A DNA stretch of 41,441 nt from Bacteroidales bacterium. Its GTDB lineage: Bacteria; Bacteroidota; Bacteroidia; Bacteroidales; JAGOPY01. The notes under the pieces were generated by a model that did no database searches, was not told where the DNA came from, and worked only from the letters and a program-made list of their open reading frames with translations. Positions 7,479 to 16,900 of the stretch are shown in pieces. The position numbers and the translations under genes were made by a program. Positions within the stretch are counted from its first letter, which is position 1; each line of letters opens with the position of its first letter. The DNA lies in the NCBI GenBank assembly GCA_030638325.1, contig DAOWEV010000210.1:1-41441 (forward strand), given 5' to 3'.

Positions 7479-9227
7479 ATGTCAAAAACGCTCATTGATA
7501 AAGAAACATTAAGGAAAGCCGAAGCCTGGACCACAGGTGATTTCGATCAGGAAACAAAAGACAAAGTCAGAGAGCTGCTGGAGAATGACCCGCAGGAAAT
7601 CGTTGAATCATTCTACAGAGACCTGGAGTTCGGTACCGGCGGCCTGCGGGGCATCATGGGTGTGGGCACCAACAGGATGAATAAATATACCGTTGGTATG
7701 GCTACACAGGGACTGGCAAACTACCTGAAAAAAATGTTCAATGATGTTGATGAGATCAGGGTTGCCATAGCATATGATTCCAGAAATAACAGTGAGTATT
7801 TTGCCAGGATCACTGCAGAAGTGTTCTCTTCCAATGGCATGAAGGTGTTCCTGTTTGAGAGCCTCCGCCCTACCCCGGAGCTGTCATTTGCGATCAGGCA
7901 GTTACATTGCCAGAGTGGGATAGTAGTCACGGCCTCCCATAACCCGAAAGAGTACAATGGCTATAAAGCATACTGGGATGATGGCGGGCAACTGATCCCC
8001 CCGCACGATAAAAATGTCATAGAAGAGGCACAGAAGATATCCGGCATCAATGAAGTTATGTTTGAAGGCGATCACAGTCATATAACCATCATAGGTGAAG
8101 AAATCGATGAGGCTTACATGGATAAAGTCAGGGCACAGTCGCTATCACCTGAATTGATCCGCAAACATAAGGATCTGAAGATCGTATATACATCTCTTCA
8201 TGGAACTGGCACGGAATTGGTTCCCAGGGCATTGCGTGAATTTGGATTTGAGAATGTGCATATCGTGGAAGAGCAGGCTATACCCGATGGCAATTTCCCT
8301 ACATTGAAATCGCCCAATCCGGAAGAGCCAGTTGCACTTGAGATGGCGCTGGATAAAGCAAAAGAGATCGACGCCGACCTAATCATGGCAACCGATCCCG
8401 ATGCCGACCGTGTTGGGATAGCCGTGAAAGACCTGGAAGGAAAATTTGTATTGCTAAACGGAAACCAGGCTGCCAGCTTGCTGATCTATTACATACTTAA
8501 AAAATGGCAGGAAAACGGCAAGCTGACTGGCCATGAATTCATTGTAAAAACCATTGTCACATCAGAGCTCCTTGCCGACATGGCACGGAAATTCGATGTT
8601 GATTATTATGATGTCCTGACAGGTTTTAAATGGATCGCTGACATCATCAAACAGCAGGAAGGGATCCGGACATTCATCACCGGCGGAGAAGAAAGTTATG
8701 GCTATATGGTGGGTGATTTCGTAAGGGATAAAGACGCTGTCACCTCCTGTGCGTTGATAGCAGAAGCCACGGCCTGGGCCCGTGAACAGGGCAAAGGATT
8801 GTATGAATTACTGATCGATATCTATTCCATCTTTGGATTTTATAAAGAAAAACTCATCTCTATTGTAAGAAAAGGGAAATCAGGCAGTGAAGAGATCCGG
8901 GCCATGATGGATAAATTCAGGAATGATCCGCCGGAGACGATCAACAACAGCACGGTCGTCAGGATCAAAGACTACCTCCTCAGAAAAGACAAGGATCTAA
9001 TTAAGGGTGAAGAAAAAGAGATCACCCTGCCTGCATCAAATGTCCTGCAGTTCTTTCTAAAAGACGGGAGCAAGATCAGCGTCCGCCCCAGCGGAACGGA
9101 ACCAAAGATCAAATTCTACTTCAGCGTAAAAGAAGAGTTAGCGTCGAAAGAGGAGTTTGATAAGGTGAATGCGCTGCTGGACAAAAAAATTGAGAATATT
9201 ATCAACGATCTTGGATTGGAAAGTTGA
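7479..9227 (+). CDS. Phosphoglucomutase/phosphomannomutase (alpha-D-phosphohexomutase)
   Basis: A 582-residue phosphohexomutase that interconverts hexose-1- and hexose-6-phosphates, supplying glucose-1-phosphate for nucleotide sugars. The phosphoserine is S153 in TASHNPKEYNGYK. The metal-binding loop is D306-P-D308-A-D310-R. The sugar-binding loop is GGEESYGY, and the C-terminal phosphate loop is VRPSGTEPKIKFYF. Length and the N-terminal FGTGGLRGIMGVGTNRMN segment match the long PGM/PMM2-like form common in Bacteroidota. Its place behind the nucleotide-sugar genes fits a supply role. Substrate preference cannot be fixed by eye. Confidence 0.93.
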   Translation: MSKTLIDKETLRKAEAWTTGDFDQETKDKVRELLENDPQEIVESFYRDLEFGTGGLRGIMGVGTNRMNKYTVGMATQGLANYLKKMFNDVDEIRVAIAYDSRNNSEYFARITAEVFSSNGMKVFLFESLRPTPELSFAIRQLHCQSGIVVTASHNPKEYNGYKAYWDDGGQLIPPHDKNVIEEAQKISGINEVMFEGDHSHITIIGEEIDEAYMDKVRAQSLSPELIRKHKDLKIVYTSLHGTGTELVPRALREFGFENVHIVEEQAIPDGNFPTLKSPNPEEPVALEMALDKAKEIDADLIMATDPDADRVGIAVKDLEGKFVLLNGNQAASLLIYYILKKWQENGKLTGHEFIVKTIVTSELLADMARKFDVDYYDVLTGFKWIADIIKQQEGIRTFITGGEESYGYMVGDFVRDKDAVTSCALIAEATAWAREQGKGLYELLIDIYSIFGFYKEKLISIVRKGKSGSEEIRAMMDKFRNDPPETINNSTVVRIKDYLLRKDKDLIKGEEKEITLPASNVLQFFLKDGSKISVRPSGTEPKIKFYFSVKEELASKEEFDKVNALLDKKIENIINDLGLES

Positions 9228-9237
9228 TACTTAGAGA

Positions 9238-9262
9238 CTAAATCAATTAGGAATGCGAATTA
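9238..9262 (+). repeat. Composite element, partial copy C
   Basis: ACTAAATCAATTA followed by heptamer-like GGAATGCG/AATTAAG sequence, beginning 10 bases after the phosphohexomutase stop. The same start occurs at 30726 (plus) and, on the minus strand, at about 23474. Confidence 0.6.
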
Positions 9263-9280
9263 AGGGTTGGGGTTTTGTTT

Positions 9281-9522
9281 TAACCACAAAGGCACACAAA
9301 GTATTTCACAAAGTACTTCACAAAGGATTAAAGAAAACATTTGATTATTATAATTATAGAAAATATTTCAAATGGCACAAATACTCACTTATTTGAAACT
9401 TTCAGGATGTTAGTCAGGCTTATTGGCAAACTGTAATGTCAGACAATTGAAAGACGGTATTAAACGGGTTATTCTTTAGTCCTTAGAGTGACTTTGTGAT
9501 ATCCTTTGTGCACTTTGTGGTA
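9281..9522. repeat. MITE-like inverted repeat region with no gene
   Basis: ACCACAAAGGCACACAAAG at 9281-9299 is answered by the near reverse complement CTTTGTGCACTTTGTGGT at 9505-9522. About 200 bases lie between, including further CACAAAG copies and the perfect inverted pair TTTCAAAT (9366-9373) and ATTTGAAA (9391-9398). I see no coding sequence. It may be a small non-autonomous element or a structured 3' region of the convergent gene pair. Confidence 0.5.
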
Positions 9523-9586
9523 AAAAAAAACCTTATTTCAATCCTTGATTCGCACTATGAATTAGGAATCAGTTCATTATTCCCGT

Positions 9587-9649
9587 CTTCGGTCTTCGGA
9601 CTTCGGACTTCCGTCTCTCAACTCTCAACTCTCAACTCTTATCTCTCAC
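9587..9649. repeat. 7-bp array switching from CTTCGGA to CTCTCAA
   Basis: Nine heptamers in one register: CTTCGGT, CTTCGGA twice, CTTCCGT, then CTCTCAA three times, CTCTTAT and CTCTCAC. The family changes at 9615 in phase. The array ends 3 bases from the stop codon of the minus-strand gene. Confidence 0.88.
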
Positions 9650-9652
9650 GCT

Positions 9653-10114
9653 TCAAAACACATCAATTATCTTTCCTTTCTTCCCACGAAACTCAAATGA
9701 ATCGCCTTTTTTCAGGTTTTCTATGGCGGCATAAAACGGTACGAAAGGAGAGATAACAAAGTAATCATCTCCATCAACATTCACTTTGCCTATCCCGGCA
9801 GAAATAAATAGCTTCTGTTCCCCGGTAAAAACAATGGCCCCGAAACAGGCCTTATCGGTAAGTCTCTCGGGTTCCACTTTGTCAAGTATATCCAACTGTT
9901 CCATAGCCTTCTGGACCTGTTTTGCAAACATATCCCGTTTCCTCAACAACTGGGTACGGAAGGAATCATAACGATCCTTGGGAGCGCCGTATTCATTGGC
10001 GCTGTCCTGTGCTTCCTTCATCACTTCTTTGAGTTCTTCCGAAGCATCCACCTGGTATTTCCTGCATGCTTCCAGAACCGTTCTTTTCAAGGCTATTTTG
10101 TCAGCTTCTTTCAT
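9653..10114 (-). CDS. GreA/GreB C-terminal-like small protein
   Basis: A 153-residue protein. The N-terminal half is helical and charged (roughly residues 1-80). The C-terminal part reads FVISPFVPFYAAIENLKKGDSFEFRGKKGKIIDVF, which resembles the FKBP-like C-terminal domain of GreA/GreB (pattern ISP-x-P-...-KKGD-x-x-...-G-x-x-x-x-I). True GreA has a coiled coil with acidic tip residues; here the helical region is too divergent for me to identify these. Relatives in Bacteroidota are small hypothetical proteins, sometimes with misleading annotations. A candidate promoter lies 96-126 bases upstream. Role in transcription is an inference. Confidence 0.7.
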   Translation of the reverse strand: MKEADKIALKRTVLEACRKYQVDASEELKEVMKEAQDSANEYGAPKDRYDSFRTQLLRKRDMFAKQVQKAMEQLDILDKVEPERLTDKACFGAIVFTGEQKLFISAGIGKVNVDGDDYFVISPFVPFYAAIENLKKGDSFEFRGKKGKIIDVF

Positions 10115-10120
10115 AACTCC

Positions 10121-10174
10121 CTAACCCGGACAAACCGGAATTTTAAATTTTAAATTATTAATTTTAAATGTTTT
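10121..10174. repeat. 54-bp dispersed element, copy 1
   Basis: Starts CTAACCCGGACAAACCGG and continues with AATTTTAAA-type heptamers. It matches 40536-40589 with three mismatches in 54 bases and no gaps. It lies 6 bases upstream of the GreA-like start codon. Confidence 0.85.
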
Positions 10175-10209
10175 ATAAGAGATTCAGTGGATGTTTATTT
10201 AAAAGGAAC

Positions 10210-10240
10210 TAAAGATAGTAATTTTTTACGGCTTATGCAA
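10210..10240 (-). promoter_or_regulatory. Candidate promoter of the GreA-like gene
   Basis: On the minus strand, TTG (10240-10238), a 20-base spacer, then TATCTTTA (10217-10210), one base off the -7 consensus. The implied leader contains the 54-bp dispersed element. Confidence 0.45.
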
Positions 10241-10306
10241 GTGTTTATTAATTTTTCCCATTAATTTTGTGACCTGGCAGAATAATGTATCTGAAAAACC
10301 GGCATT

Positions 10307-10849
10307 ATGGAAGAGATCTACAACGAACCCATATATTCAAAAAATGTTCTGGAATTTATCCGTGTGGCACATGAATATTGCCTTTTCATTGAGAAAGGAA
10401 ATGAGCATTCCGGCCATGAGTTCTTTGAATTTATGCAAAGGGTCGGGCCCTTATTGTACCTGAAAGGCTCCCTGCTACCGGAGGTCACGGTTGAATATCC
10501 GGAAGCCAATGAGAGATTTGTTACCGAAGAGGAATATGAAAACGTTTTTAATGAGCTAAGGGGTATTTTCGACATACAGGATATACACTGGCAGGTGGAT
10601 CATGAATATGACCCTGCAGAAGCGCTTGTAAAAGTCAGCCTGGGTGAGAACTTAGCAGATATCTACCAGGACCTTAAGGACTTCCTGCTGCTCTACCAGA
10701 AGAATTCCAGGGCCGCTAAGGAAAATGCTGTTCATGATTGTAAAGATCTCTTCATCAGCAGGTGGGGGCCTAAGCTTCTAAGCTCAATCAAGTATATCCA
10801 CTTTCTTCTTTACCGGGACCGGCCGCTGGAGAGTGACAGTTGGATATGA
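10307..10849 (+). CDS. DUF5063 domain protein
   Basis: A 180-residue soluble, acidic, mostly helical protein. The opening YSKNVLEFIRVAHEYCLFIE and the segments LPLLYLKGSLLPEV-like (PLLYLKGSLLPEVTVEYPEANERFVTEEEYE) and LGENLADIYQDLKDFLLLYQ match my memory of DUF5063 proteins in Bacteroidota. The C-terminus HFLLYRDRPLESDSWI is also typical. No catalytic motif or membrane segment is seen. Function is unknown. It is divergent from the GreA-like gene. A TTTTAAA heptamer array begins 3 bases after the stop. Confidence 0.82.
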   Translation: MEEIYNEPIYSKNVLEFIRVAHEYCLFIEKGNEHSGHEFFEFMQRVGPLLYLKGSLLPEVTVEYPEANERFVTEEEYENVFNELRGIFDIQDIHWQVDHEYDPAEALVKVSLGENLADIYQDLKDFLLLYQKNSRAAKENAVHDCKDLFISRWGPKLLSSIKYIHFLLYRDRPLESDSWI

Positions 10850-10852
10850 TAA

Positions 10853-10880
10853 TTTTAAATTTTAAATTTTAAATTATAAA
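10853..10880. repeat. 7-bp array, TTTTAAA family
   Basis: TTTTAAA three times, then TTATAAA, starting 3 bases after the DUF5063 gene stop. Confidence 0.75.
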
Positions 10881-11217
10881 TTTTGAGCCCACTACGAAAA
10901 GTAGTGAAAACTAAATATAGCCACAGATTATTCACAATATTACTTATTTTCAAAGGTGTTCATGAAATCACTTCGTTAAGTTCACAGATTATTAAAAATT
11001 AAATCTGTGAATCTGTGGCATGTTCTTCAATTTTTTTAGATAAACATCTTTTCGGTCTGGACTCAAGTTTTTAATCCAAAACCTTAACCCGTTCACCGCA
11101 TATTGCGCATATGGAGTGGAGCGGGCAACCAACAACCTGCAACTAACTACCAGCATCCATTCGCTTATTTAGGTAGCATTTTTATCCCCCCTGGTGTTTT
11201 TCTCCATGAATAATAAA

Positions 11218-11225
11218 TATCTTTG
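11218..11225 (+). promoter_or_regulatory. feoAB promoter -7 element
   Basis: TATCTTTG, an exact TAnnTTTG match, 33 bases before the feoAB start codon. The -33 region is T-rich but has no clear TTG. Confidence 0.65.
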
Positions 11226-11241
11226 CATTCTACTTATTTAG

Positions 11242-11254
11242 AATTAGTCTAATT
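11242..11254. promoter_or_regulatory. Candidate DtxR-type iron operator
   Basis: A perfect palindrome AATTAG-T-CTAATT centred at 11248. It lies about 16 bases after the -7 element, at or just past the expected transcription start, and 4 bases before the feoAB ATG. The core TTAG-n-CTAA is the core of the DtxR/IdeR consensus, a family that represses iron uptake genes in the presence of Fe2+. The regulator itself is not in this window. Confidence 0.5.
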
Positions 11255-11258
11255 AAAC

Positions 11259-13778
11259 ATGCTTACACTGCGAGATCTCAAAGAGGGTGAGAAAGGGATC
11301 ATCACGAAGGTCAAAGGTCGTGGTGCATTCCGTAAGCGTATCACCGAGATGGGTTTCATCAGAGGAAAATTGGTGACTGTCATCAGAAGCGCCCCTTTTC
11401 AAGACCCTGTGGAGTACCAGATATTAAAATCGTTTGTTTCAATACGACGTAGTGAAGCCAACCTCATTGAAGTCATTAGTGAAGCAGAAGCCAGGAAACA
11501 ACTGGGTGACGCTCAATACGAAGGAGTCATTACAGATGAGCAATTGAAGATCAGCGCCCATGAGAAAGGCCGTCAGATCGAAGTGGCCCTGGTTGGAAAT
11601 CCCAATTCCGGGAAGACTACACTCTTTAACTTTGCCTCCCACTCAAGAGGACATGTAGCCAACTATGGTGGGGTTACGATCGACTCCAAGCTTGCAACAT
11701 TCAAACAGGATGGATACGTTTTTAATATTACAGACCTTCCCGGTACCTATTCCATCACTGACTATTCACCTGAAGAACTGTTTGTCAGAAAACATATCCT
11801 GGGCACTTTCCCGGATGTTGTCATCAACGTGATTGACGCCTCCAACCTGGAGCGAAACCTGTATCTGACCACTCAACTGATCGACATGGACATAAAAGTG
11901 ATCGTGGCGTTGAATATGTATGATGAGCTTATTCTGAAGGGCGACCATTTTGATTATAAAAGCCTGGGAAACATGCTCGGAATACCTTTTGTCAGGACAG
12001 TAGCCACCAGGGGCAAAGGCATTAAAGAGCTGTTCCGGAAAGTCATTGATGTTTACGAGGACAAAGACCCGACGGTGCGGCATATCCACATCAATTACGG
12101 TGATGAAATAGAACAGTCGGTCAGGAGCGTACAGGAACCCCTCAGGGAAAACAAGATACTGATTGACAAGACATCTTCACGATATTATGCCATTAAACTT
12201 CTGGAGAAAGACAAGTCCACTGATTTTTCACTTTCCAGTCTTGATAATTACGAGGCGATCCGGAAAAGGTGTGATGAAGAGATAGGGAGACTTGAAAATA
12301 TCCTGGGGGAAGATAGCGAGACACTCATAACAGATGCCAAGTATGGGTTTATTGAAGGAGCGCTTAAGGAAACCTATACACCGGCCAGGATAGAAAAAAA
12401 ATCAATCAGCCAGAAGCTGGATTCCTTCTTCACCGGGAAATACCTGAGTTATCCCATTTTTGTTGCATTTATGTGGGTGATGTTCCAGACAACTTTCATT
12501 GTTGGCAAATACCCTGTTCTATGGATTGAAAGCCTGGTTGCCGTTACAGGCAATGCCGTTGACATAATACTACCTGAAAGCATGTTTAAAGACCTGCTGA
12601 TCGAAGGTATCATCGGGGGAGTAGGAGGTGTCATAGTGTTCCTTCCGAATATCCTGATCCTGTTTTTTTTCATATCGATCATGGAAGACTCCGGTTATAT
12701 GGCGAGGGTGGCATTCATTTTAGACAAGCTGATGCACAAAATAGGTTTGCACGGCAGGTCTTTCATCCCGCTGCTCATGGGCTTCGGCTGTAATGTACCA
12801 GCCATTATGGCTACCCGTACCATCGAAAACAAGACCGACCGGCTGGTGACCATGCTGGTTACGCCGTTCATGTCATGCAGTGCCCGTTATCCTATTTATA
12901 TCCTGCTCATCAGCGCCTTTTTCACAAGCCACCATGGAACGATATTGTTCGGCATCTATGCGTTTGGCATCATGCTGGCAGGAGCTGTTGCATGGTTATT
13001 AAAAAACACGCTCCTCAAATCACAGGAAATGCCCTTCGTGATGGAGTTACCTCCTTACCGGTTCCCTACCGTAAAAAGTATCATGAAGCATACCTGGTTC
13101 AAAGGTTCGCAGTATCTCCGCAAGATCGGTGGTGTGATCCTGATCGCCTCGGTGATTATCTGGGCATTGGGTTATTTTCCTAGAAACACCGGGGTAAATG
13201 ATCATTATGAAGTGATGATATTGCAGCTAACAGAAAAATATAACGATAAGATCTCTGTGGCAGCTCAGTGGGATCCGGAAAGTGTAGAAGGATTAAAAAA
13301 TGAGATGACTGACAGCATCTCAGGCCTGGAATCTGAGAAACAACGGTTACAGCAGGAATATTCATTTATCGGCCGCCTTGGTAAATTCATTGAGCCTGTA
13401 ATAGCACCACTGGGATTCGACTGGCGCACGGGAGTCAGCCTCATTGCAGGCGCCGCTGCCAAAGAGGTGGTGGTAAGCACCATGGGTGTTCTTTATCAAT
13501 CCCATACAGAAAAAGACACCAATGGACTGATCTCAACATTACGCAACCTGACTTACAACAGTGGTAAACTGAAAGGTCAGAAGGTATTCTCCCCCCTCAT
13601 CGCCCTTACCATCATGCTCTTCGTCCTTATCTATTTCCCGTGCATCGCTGTCATTGCCACTATCAAAAAGGAGTCCGGGGCATGGAAATGGTCATTGTTC
13701 CTAATGGTTTACACTACGGCAATGGCCTGGACAATATCCTTTCTCTTTTATCAGGGAGGAACGCTGTTGGGGTTTTAG
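11259..13778 (+). CDS. feoB: Ferrous iron transporter FeoAB (FeoA-FeoB fusion)
   Basis: An 839-residue inner-membrane Fe2+ transporter. Residues 1-75 form a FeoA (SH3-like) domain that is a separate protein in many bacteria. The G domain follows: G1 GNPNSGKT at 113-120, G3 DLPGTYS at 159-165 and G4 NMYD at 219-222. Then come the FeoB helical linker and the membrane part, with the Gate motifs SFIPLLMGFGCNVPAIMATRT and SCSARYPIYILLISAFF and the later GAAAKEVVVSTMGVLY. The fused form is common in Bacteroidota. A DtxR-type palindrome in the leader suggests iron repression. The stop TAG shares bases with the first unit of a heptamer array. Confidence 0.96.
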   Translation: MLTLRDLKEGEKGIITKVKGRGAFRKRITEMGFIRGKLVTVIRSAPFQDPVEYQILKSFVSIRRSEANLIEVISEAEARKQLGDAQYEGVITDEQLKISAHEKGRQIEVALVGNPNSGKTTLFNFASHSRGHVANYGGVTIDSKLATFKQDGYVFNITDLPGTYSITDYSPEELFVRKHILGTFPDVVINVIDASNLERNLYLTTQLIDMDIKVIVALNMYDELILKGDHFDYKSLGNMLGIPFVRTVATRGKGIKELFRKVIDVYEDKDPTVRHIHINYGDEIEQSVRSVQEPLRENKILIDKTSSRYYAIKLLEKDKSTDFSLSSLDNYEAIRKRCDEEIGRLENILGEDSETLITDAKYGFIEGALKETYTPARIEKKSISQKLDSFFTGKYLSYPIFVAFMWVMFQTTFIVGKYPVLWIESLVAVTGNAVDIILPESMFKDLLIEGIIGGVGGVIVFLPNILILFFFISIMEDSGYMARVAFILDKLMHKIGLHGRSFIPLLMGFGCNVPAIMATRTIENKTDRLVTMLVTPFMSCSARYPIYILLISAFFTSHHGTILFGIYAFGIMLAGAVAWLLKNTLLKSQEMPFVMELPPYRFPTVKSIMKHTWFKGSQYLRKIGGVILIASVIIWALGYFPRNTGVNDHYEVMILQLTEKYNDKISVAAQWDPESVEGLKNEMTDSISGLESEKQRLQQEYSFIGRLGKFIEPVIAPLGFDWRTGVSLIAGAAAKEVVVSTMGVLYQSHTEKDTNGLISTLRNLTYNSGKLKGQKVFSPLIALTIMLFVLIYFPCIAVIATIKKESGAWKWSLFLMVYTTAMAWTISFLFYQGGTLLGF

Positions 13779-13804
13779 AGTTGAGAGTTGAGGGATGAGA
13801 GTTG
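13777..13804. repeat. 7-bp array, AGAGTTG family
   Basis: AGAGTTG, AGAGTTG, AGGGATG, AGAGTTG. The first unit overlaps the feoAB stop codon (13776-13778) by two bases. This is the reverse complement of the CTCTCAA family. Confidence 0.85.
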
Positions 13805-13937
13805 TTAATATTTCTTAAATCTATTGGTTTGCCTGCAATATATCTTTTCGCATTTTAGTTTATTCAAAAAGATTGCCTCTGCTGATTTCTACAAAAGTCC
13901 ATTTTTTTAGTACTTTATTTATCCAAAATTAGCCGTT

Positions 13938-16900
13938 ATGTTATCATTAAAACGACCTCTAAAAATTGCTTCTGTTTTCCTCATTTTATTGTTTATTATT
14001 TCATCCTGTGAGCATCAGGAAAAAAAACAATGTACTGAACAAGAACTGAGTGAATATGTGCTTGCTTATACCTCGGGCGTTATTTCATCCGGATCTGGTA
14101 TCAAGGTGAGGTTGGCTAATATTCCTGAAAATTGGTATGTTGGGGAAATGATTCCCTATGGGTATTTCCGGTTTGATCCGCCTGTTCACGGTACAGCATA
14201 CCTGAGAGAGTTCAATGTAATTGAATTTGTGCCTGAAAATAATTTTAAATCAGGAAAAGAGTATAAGCTTGATTTCCATCTTGGTAAGATTTTTACTAAT
14301 ACTCCAGGATATTTAAAAACTATTCCATTTAGTTTCACGATCATCAGCCAGGATTTTGAAATAGATGCAATTGGCTTGTCATTGTCAGGGGATGACAATC
14401 TTTATATCTATAAAGGAATCATCAGGACAGCAGACATCATCACTGATTTTGAATTGGAAAAAATATTAAATGCCTGGATTAATAATAAAAAGATGGATAT
14501 CCAATGGGAACATAATGCATCCGGAAGATCGCACACTTTTAAGATTTCCGGGATCCCCCGCCTGGATAATGAGCAGGAATTAATAATTAAATGGGATGGA
14601 AAAGAAATTGATGTCGATAAAACCGGATCGGAAACCGTCAAAATCCCTTCAAAAGAAGTATTTAATATAAGTTCGGTGCAAGTCGTGCAGGAGCCTGAAC
14701 AATATGTTGTTATCAGGTTTTCAGATCCTATTGATAATGAAATGAACCTGGATGGATTAATTACAATGACTTCTGCTGATAAATTAAAATTCACCATAAG
14801 CGGTAATACAATAAAGGTTTATCCGGGCCAGACACTTAATGGAGCACAGAAACTTGAGATATTTTCGGGTATTAAAAACTCCGTGGGGCGACGCCTTCCA
14901 AAAAATTATGAATACATTTTAAGTTTTGAAGACCTGAAACCTGCCGTAAAATTGCTAAGCAATGGTGTGATCCTTCCATCCTCCGAGGGGTTAGTTCTTA
15001 ATTTTGAAGCTGTAAACCTGAAAGCGGTTGACCTTACAATTTTCAGGATATATGAAAATAATATTCCACAATTTTTACAAGTAAACAGAATGGGGGAATC
15101 TAATGAAATGACACGTATTGGAAAGCCAATCCTTAAAAAACAGGTTAAGCTGGCAACGGCCAGCAATACAAACTTTAGCAACTGGAGTGTATATTCGTTA
15201 GAGCTGTCGGAAATAATAAATCAGGAACCCGGGGCGCTTTACAGGGTTCTGATAAGTTTTAAGAAAGAATATTCTACATATGATTGTTATGAAAGTGGTG
15301 AAAATGAAAAGGATGAATTACTGCTTGAAACAACGTATGACCTGGATGAAGAATTCAGTGGTTGGGATGCTCCGTATTATTACAATTCTTACTATCCACA
15401 AGGCTACAGGTGGTCGCAGCGGGATAATCCCTGCCATGTTTCATATTATTATAGAGACAGGTTTAAAAGCACAAACCTGCTGGTTTCTGATCTCGGCATA
15501 ATTGCAAAAGGTGCAACAGACCACTCCATGTTTTTTGCAGTCACCGATCTTAAATCAACAAATACTATTGGTGGAGTAATTTTAGAAGTATATGATTATC
15601 AAAACCAATTACTGGAAACGATAAAGACAGGCCAGGATGGTTTTGCAGAATTAACATTTAATAAAAAGCCCTATTTACTTGTTGCCAGTCATAACAGGCA
15701 AAAAGGATATTTACGATTGGATGATGGGACATCCCTGTCGATGAGCAAATTTGATGTAAATGGCATGCGTGTCCAAAAAGGGCTTAAGGGATTTATATAT
15801 GGTGATCGCGGCGTCTGGAGGCCCGGTGATACATTGTTTCTGAATTTTATTTTGTACGATGAAGATAATGTGCTTCCGGAAGGCCATCCGGTGAAAATGG
15901 AGCTTTATAACCCCCAAGGACAACTCGTGAAAAGCAAGGTGGGCATAGATAATGCATTTGGGATTTATAATTTCACCATGACCACTTATTCATCGGCCCC
16001 AACAGGGAACTGGCGTGCAAAGGTGAGAGTTGGCAACATTGAATTCAGCAGGAGAATAAGGGTTGAAACAATAAAACCAAATCGCCTGAAAATAAAACTT
16101 GATTTGGGCAATGATAAAATCCTTGCCTCTACGGGCTTTGTGAAGGGTAGTATTCAATCAAACTGGCTGCATGGTGCCCCGGCTAAAGACCTTAGGGCAT
16201 CCATTGAAATGACATTAAATAGGAGTTATACAGCTTTTGAGAATTATCCGGATTTTACTTTTACCGACCCCACCAAATATTTTGAATCAACTACATCAAT
16301 AATTTTTGATGATACTCTTAATGATTCAGGGTTTGCCCGCTTTAATTCGCAGTTAGGAAACTCGAGCCGTGCTCCGGGGATGTTAAAAGCCATTTTCTAT
16401 ACACGTATTTTTGAGAAAGGCGGTGATTTTAGTTTTGACTATTATTCTTTACCATATTCTCCTTATAATAAATATATTGGAATAAAACCGCCGGAAGGCG
16501 ATGACAGAAATCAATTGCTTACTGATTCGATTCATAAAATCGAAATTATTACCGTTGATTATCACGGGAACCCTGTACAAACAAAGGGTCTTGTTGTGAG
16601 GGTTCTTAAGGTAAATTGGAATTGGTGGTGGAATGCTACCGATAATGATCTTGCATCTTATTATGGTGATGAATATCTGAACCCAGTGGAAGAGACCAAA
16701 GTATCAACAGATCAGAATGGGAAGGCAAGTTTTAAATTTTCTATCCCTTATCCTTCCTGGGGCAGATACCTTATACATGTTTCCGACCCTGTCGGAGGGC
16801 ATGCCTGTGGTAAAAGTGTGTTTGTCGACTGGCCCGGATATGCCGGCAGAGACCGGGCTGGACATCCTGAAGCAGCTTCAATGCTTAATTTTACTTCAGA

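Larger units (their letters stand above)
10850..11258. other. Intergenic region with repeats and hairpins, no gene
   Basis: It contains a TTTTAAA array (10853-10880) and a hairpin CACTAC/GTAGTG (10890-10906). A perfect 10-bp hairpin has arms TTCACAGATT (10981-10990) and AATCTGTGAA (11002-11011); its unit recurs nearby as CCACAGATT (10921) and CTGTGG (11013). The feoAB promoter and operator lie at the right end. I see no coding sequence. Confidence 0.7.

Noticed and set aside
9496-9756. ORF of 86 residues on the plus strand
   Set aside because: It is translated from a heptamer array and from the reverse strand of the GreA-like gene.
11100-11258. Riboswitch upstream of feoAB
   Set aside because: The leader after the -7 box is only about 30 bases, too short for a known riboswitch; a protein operator fits better.
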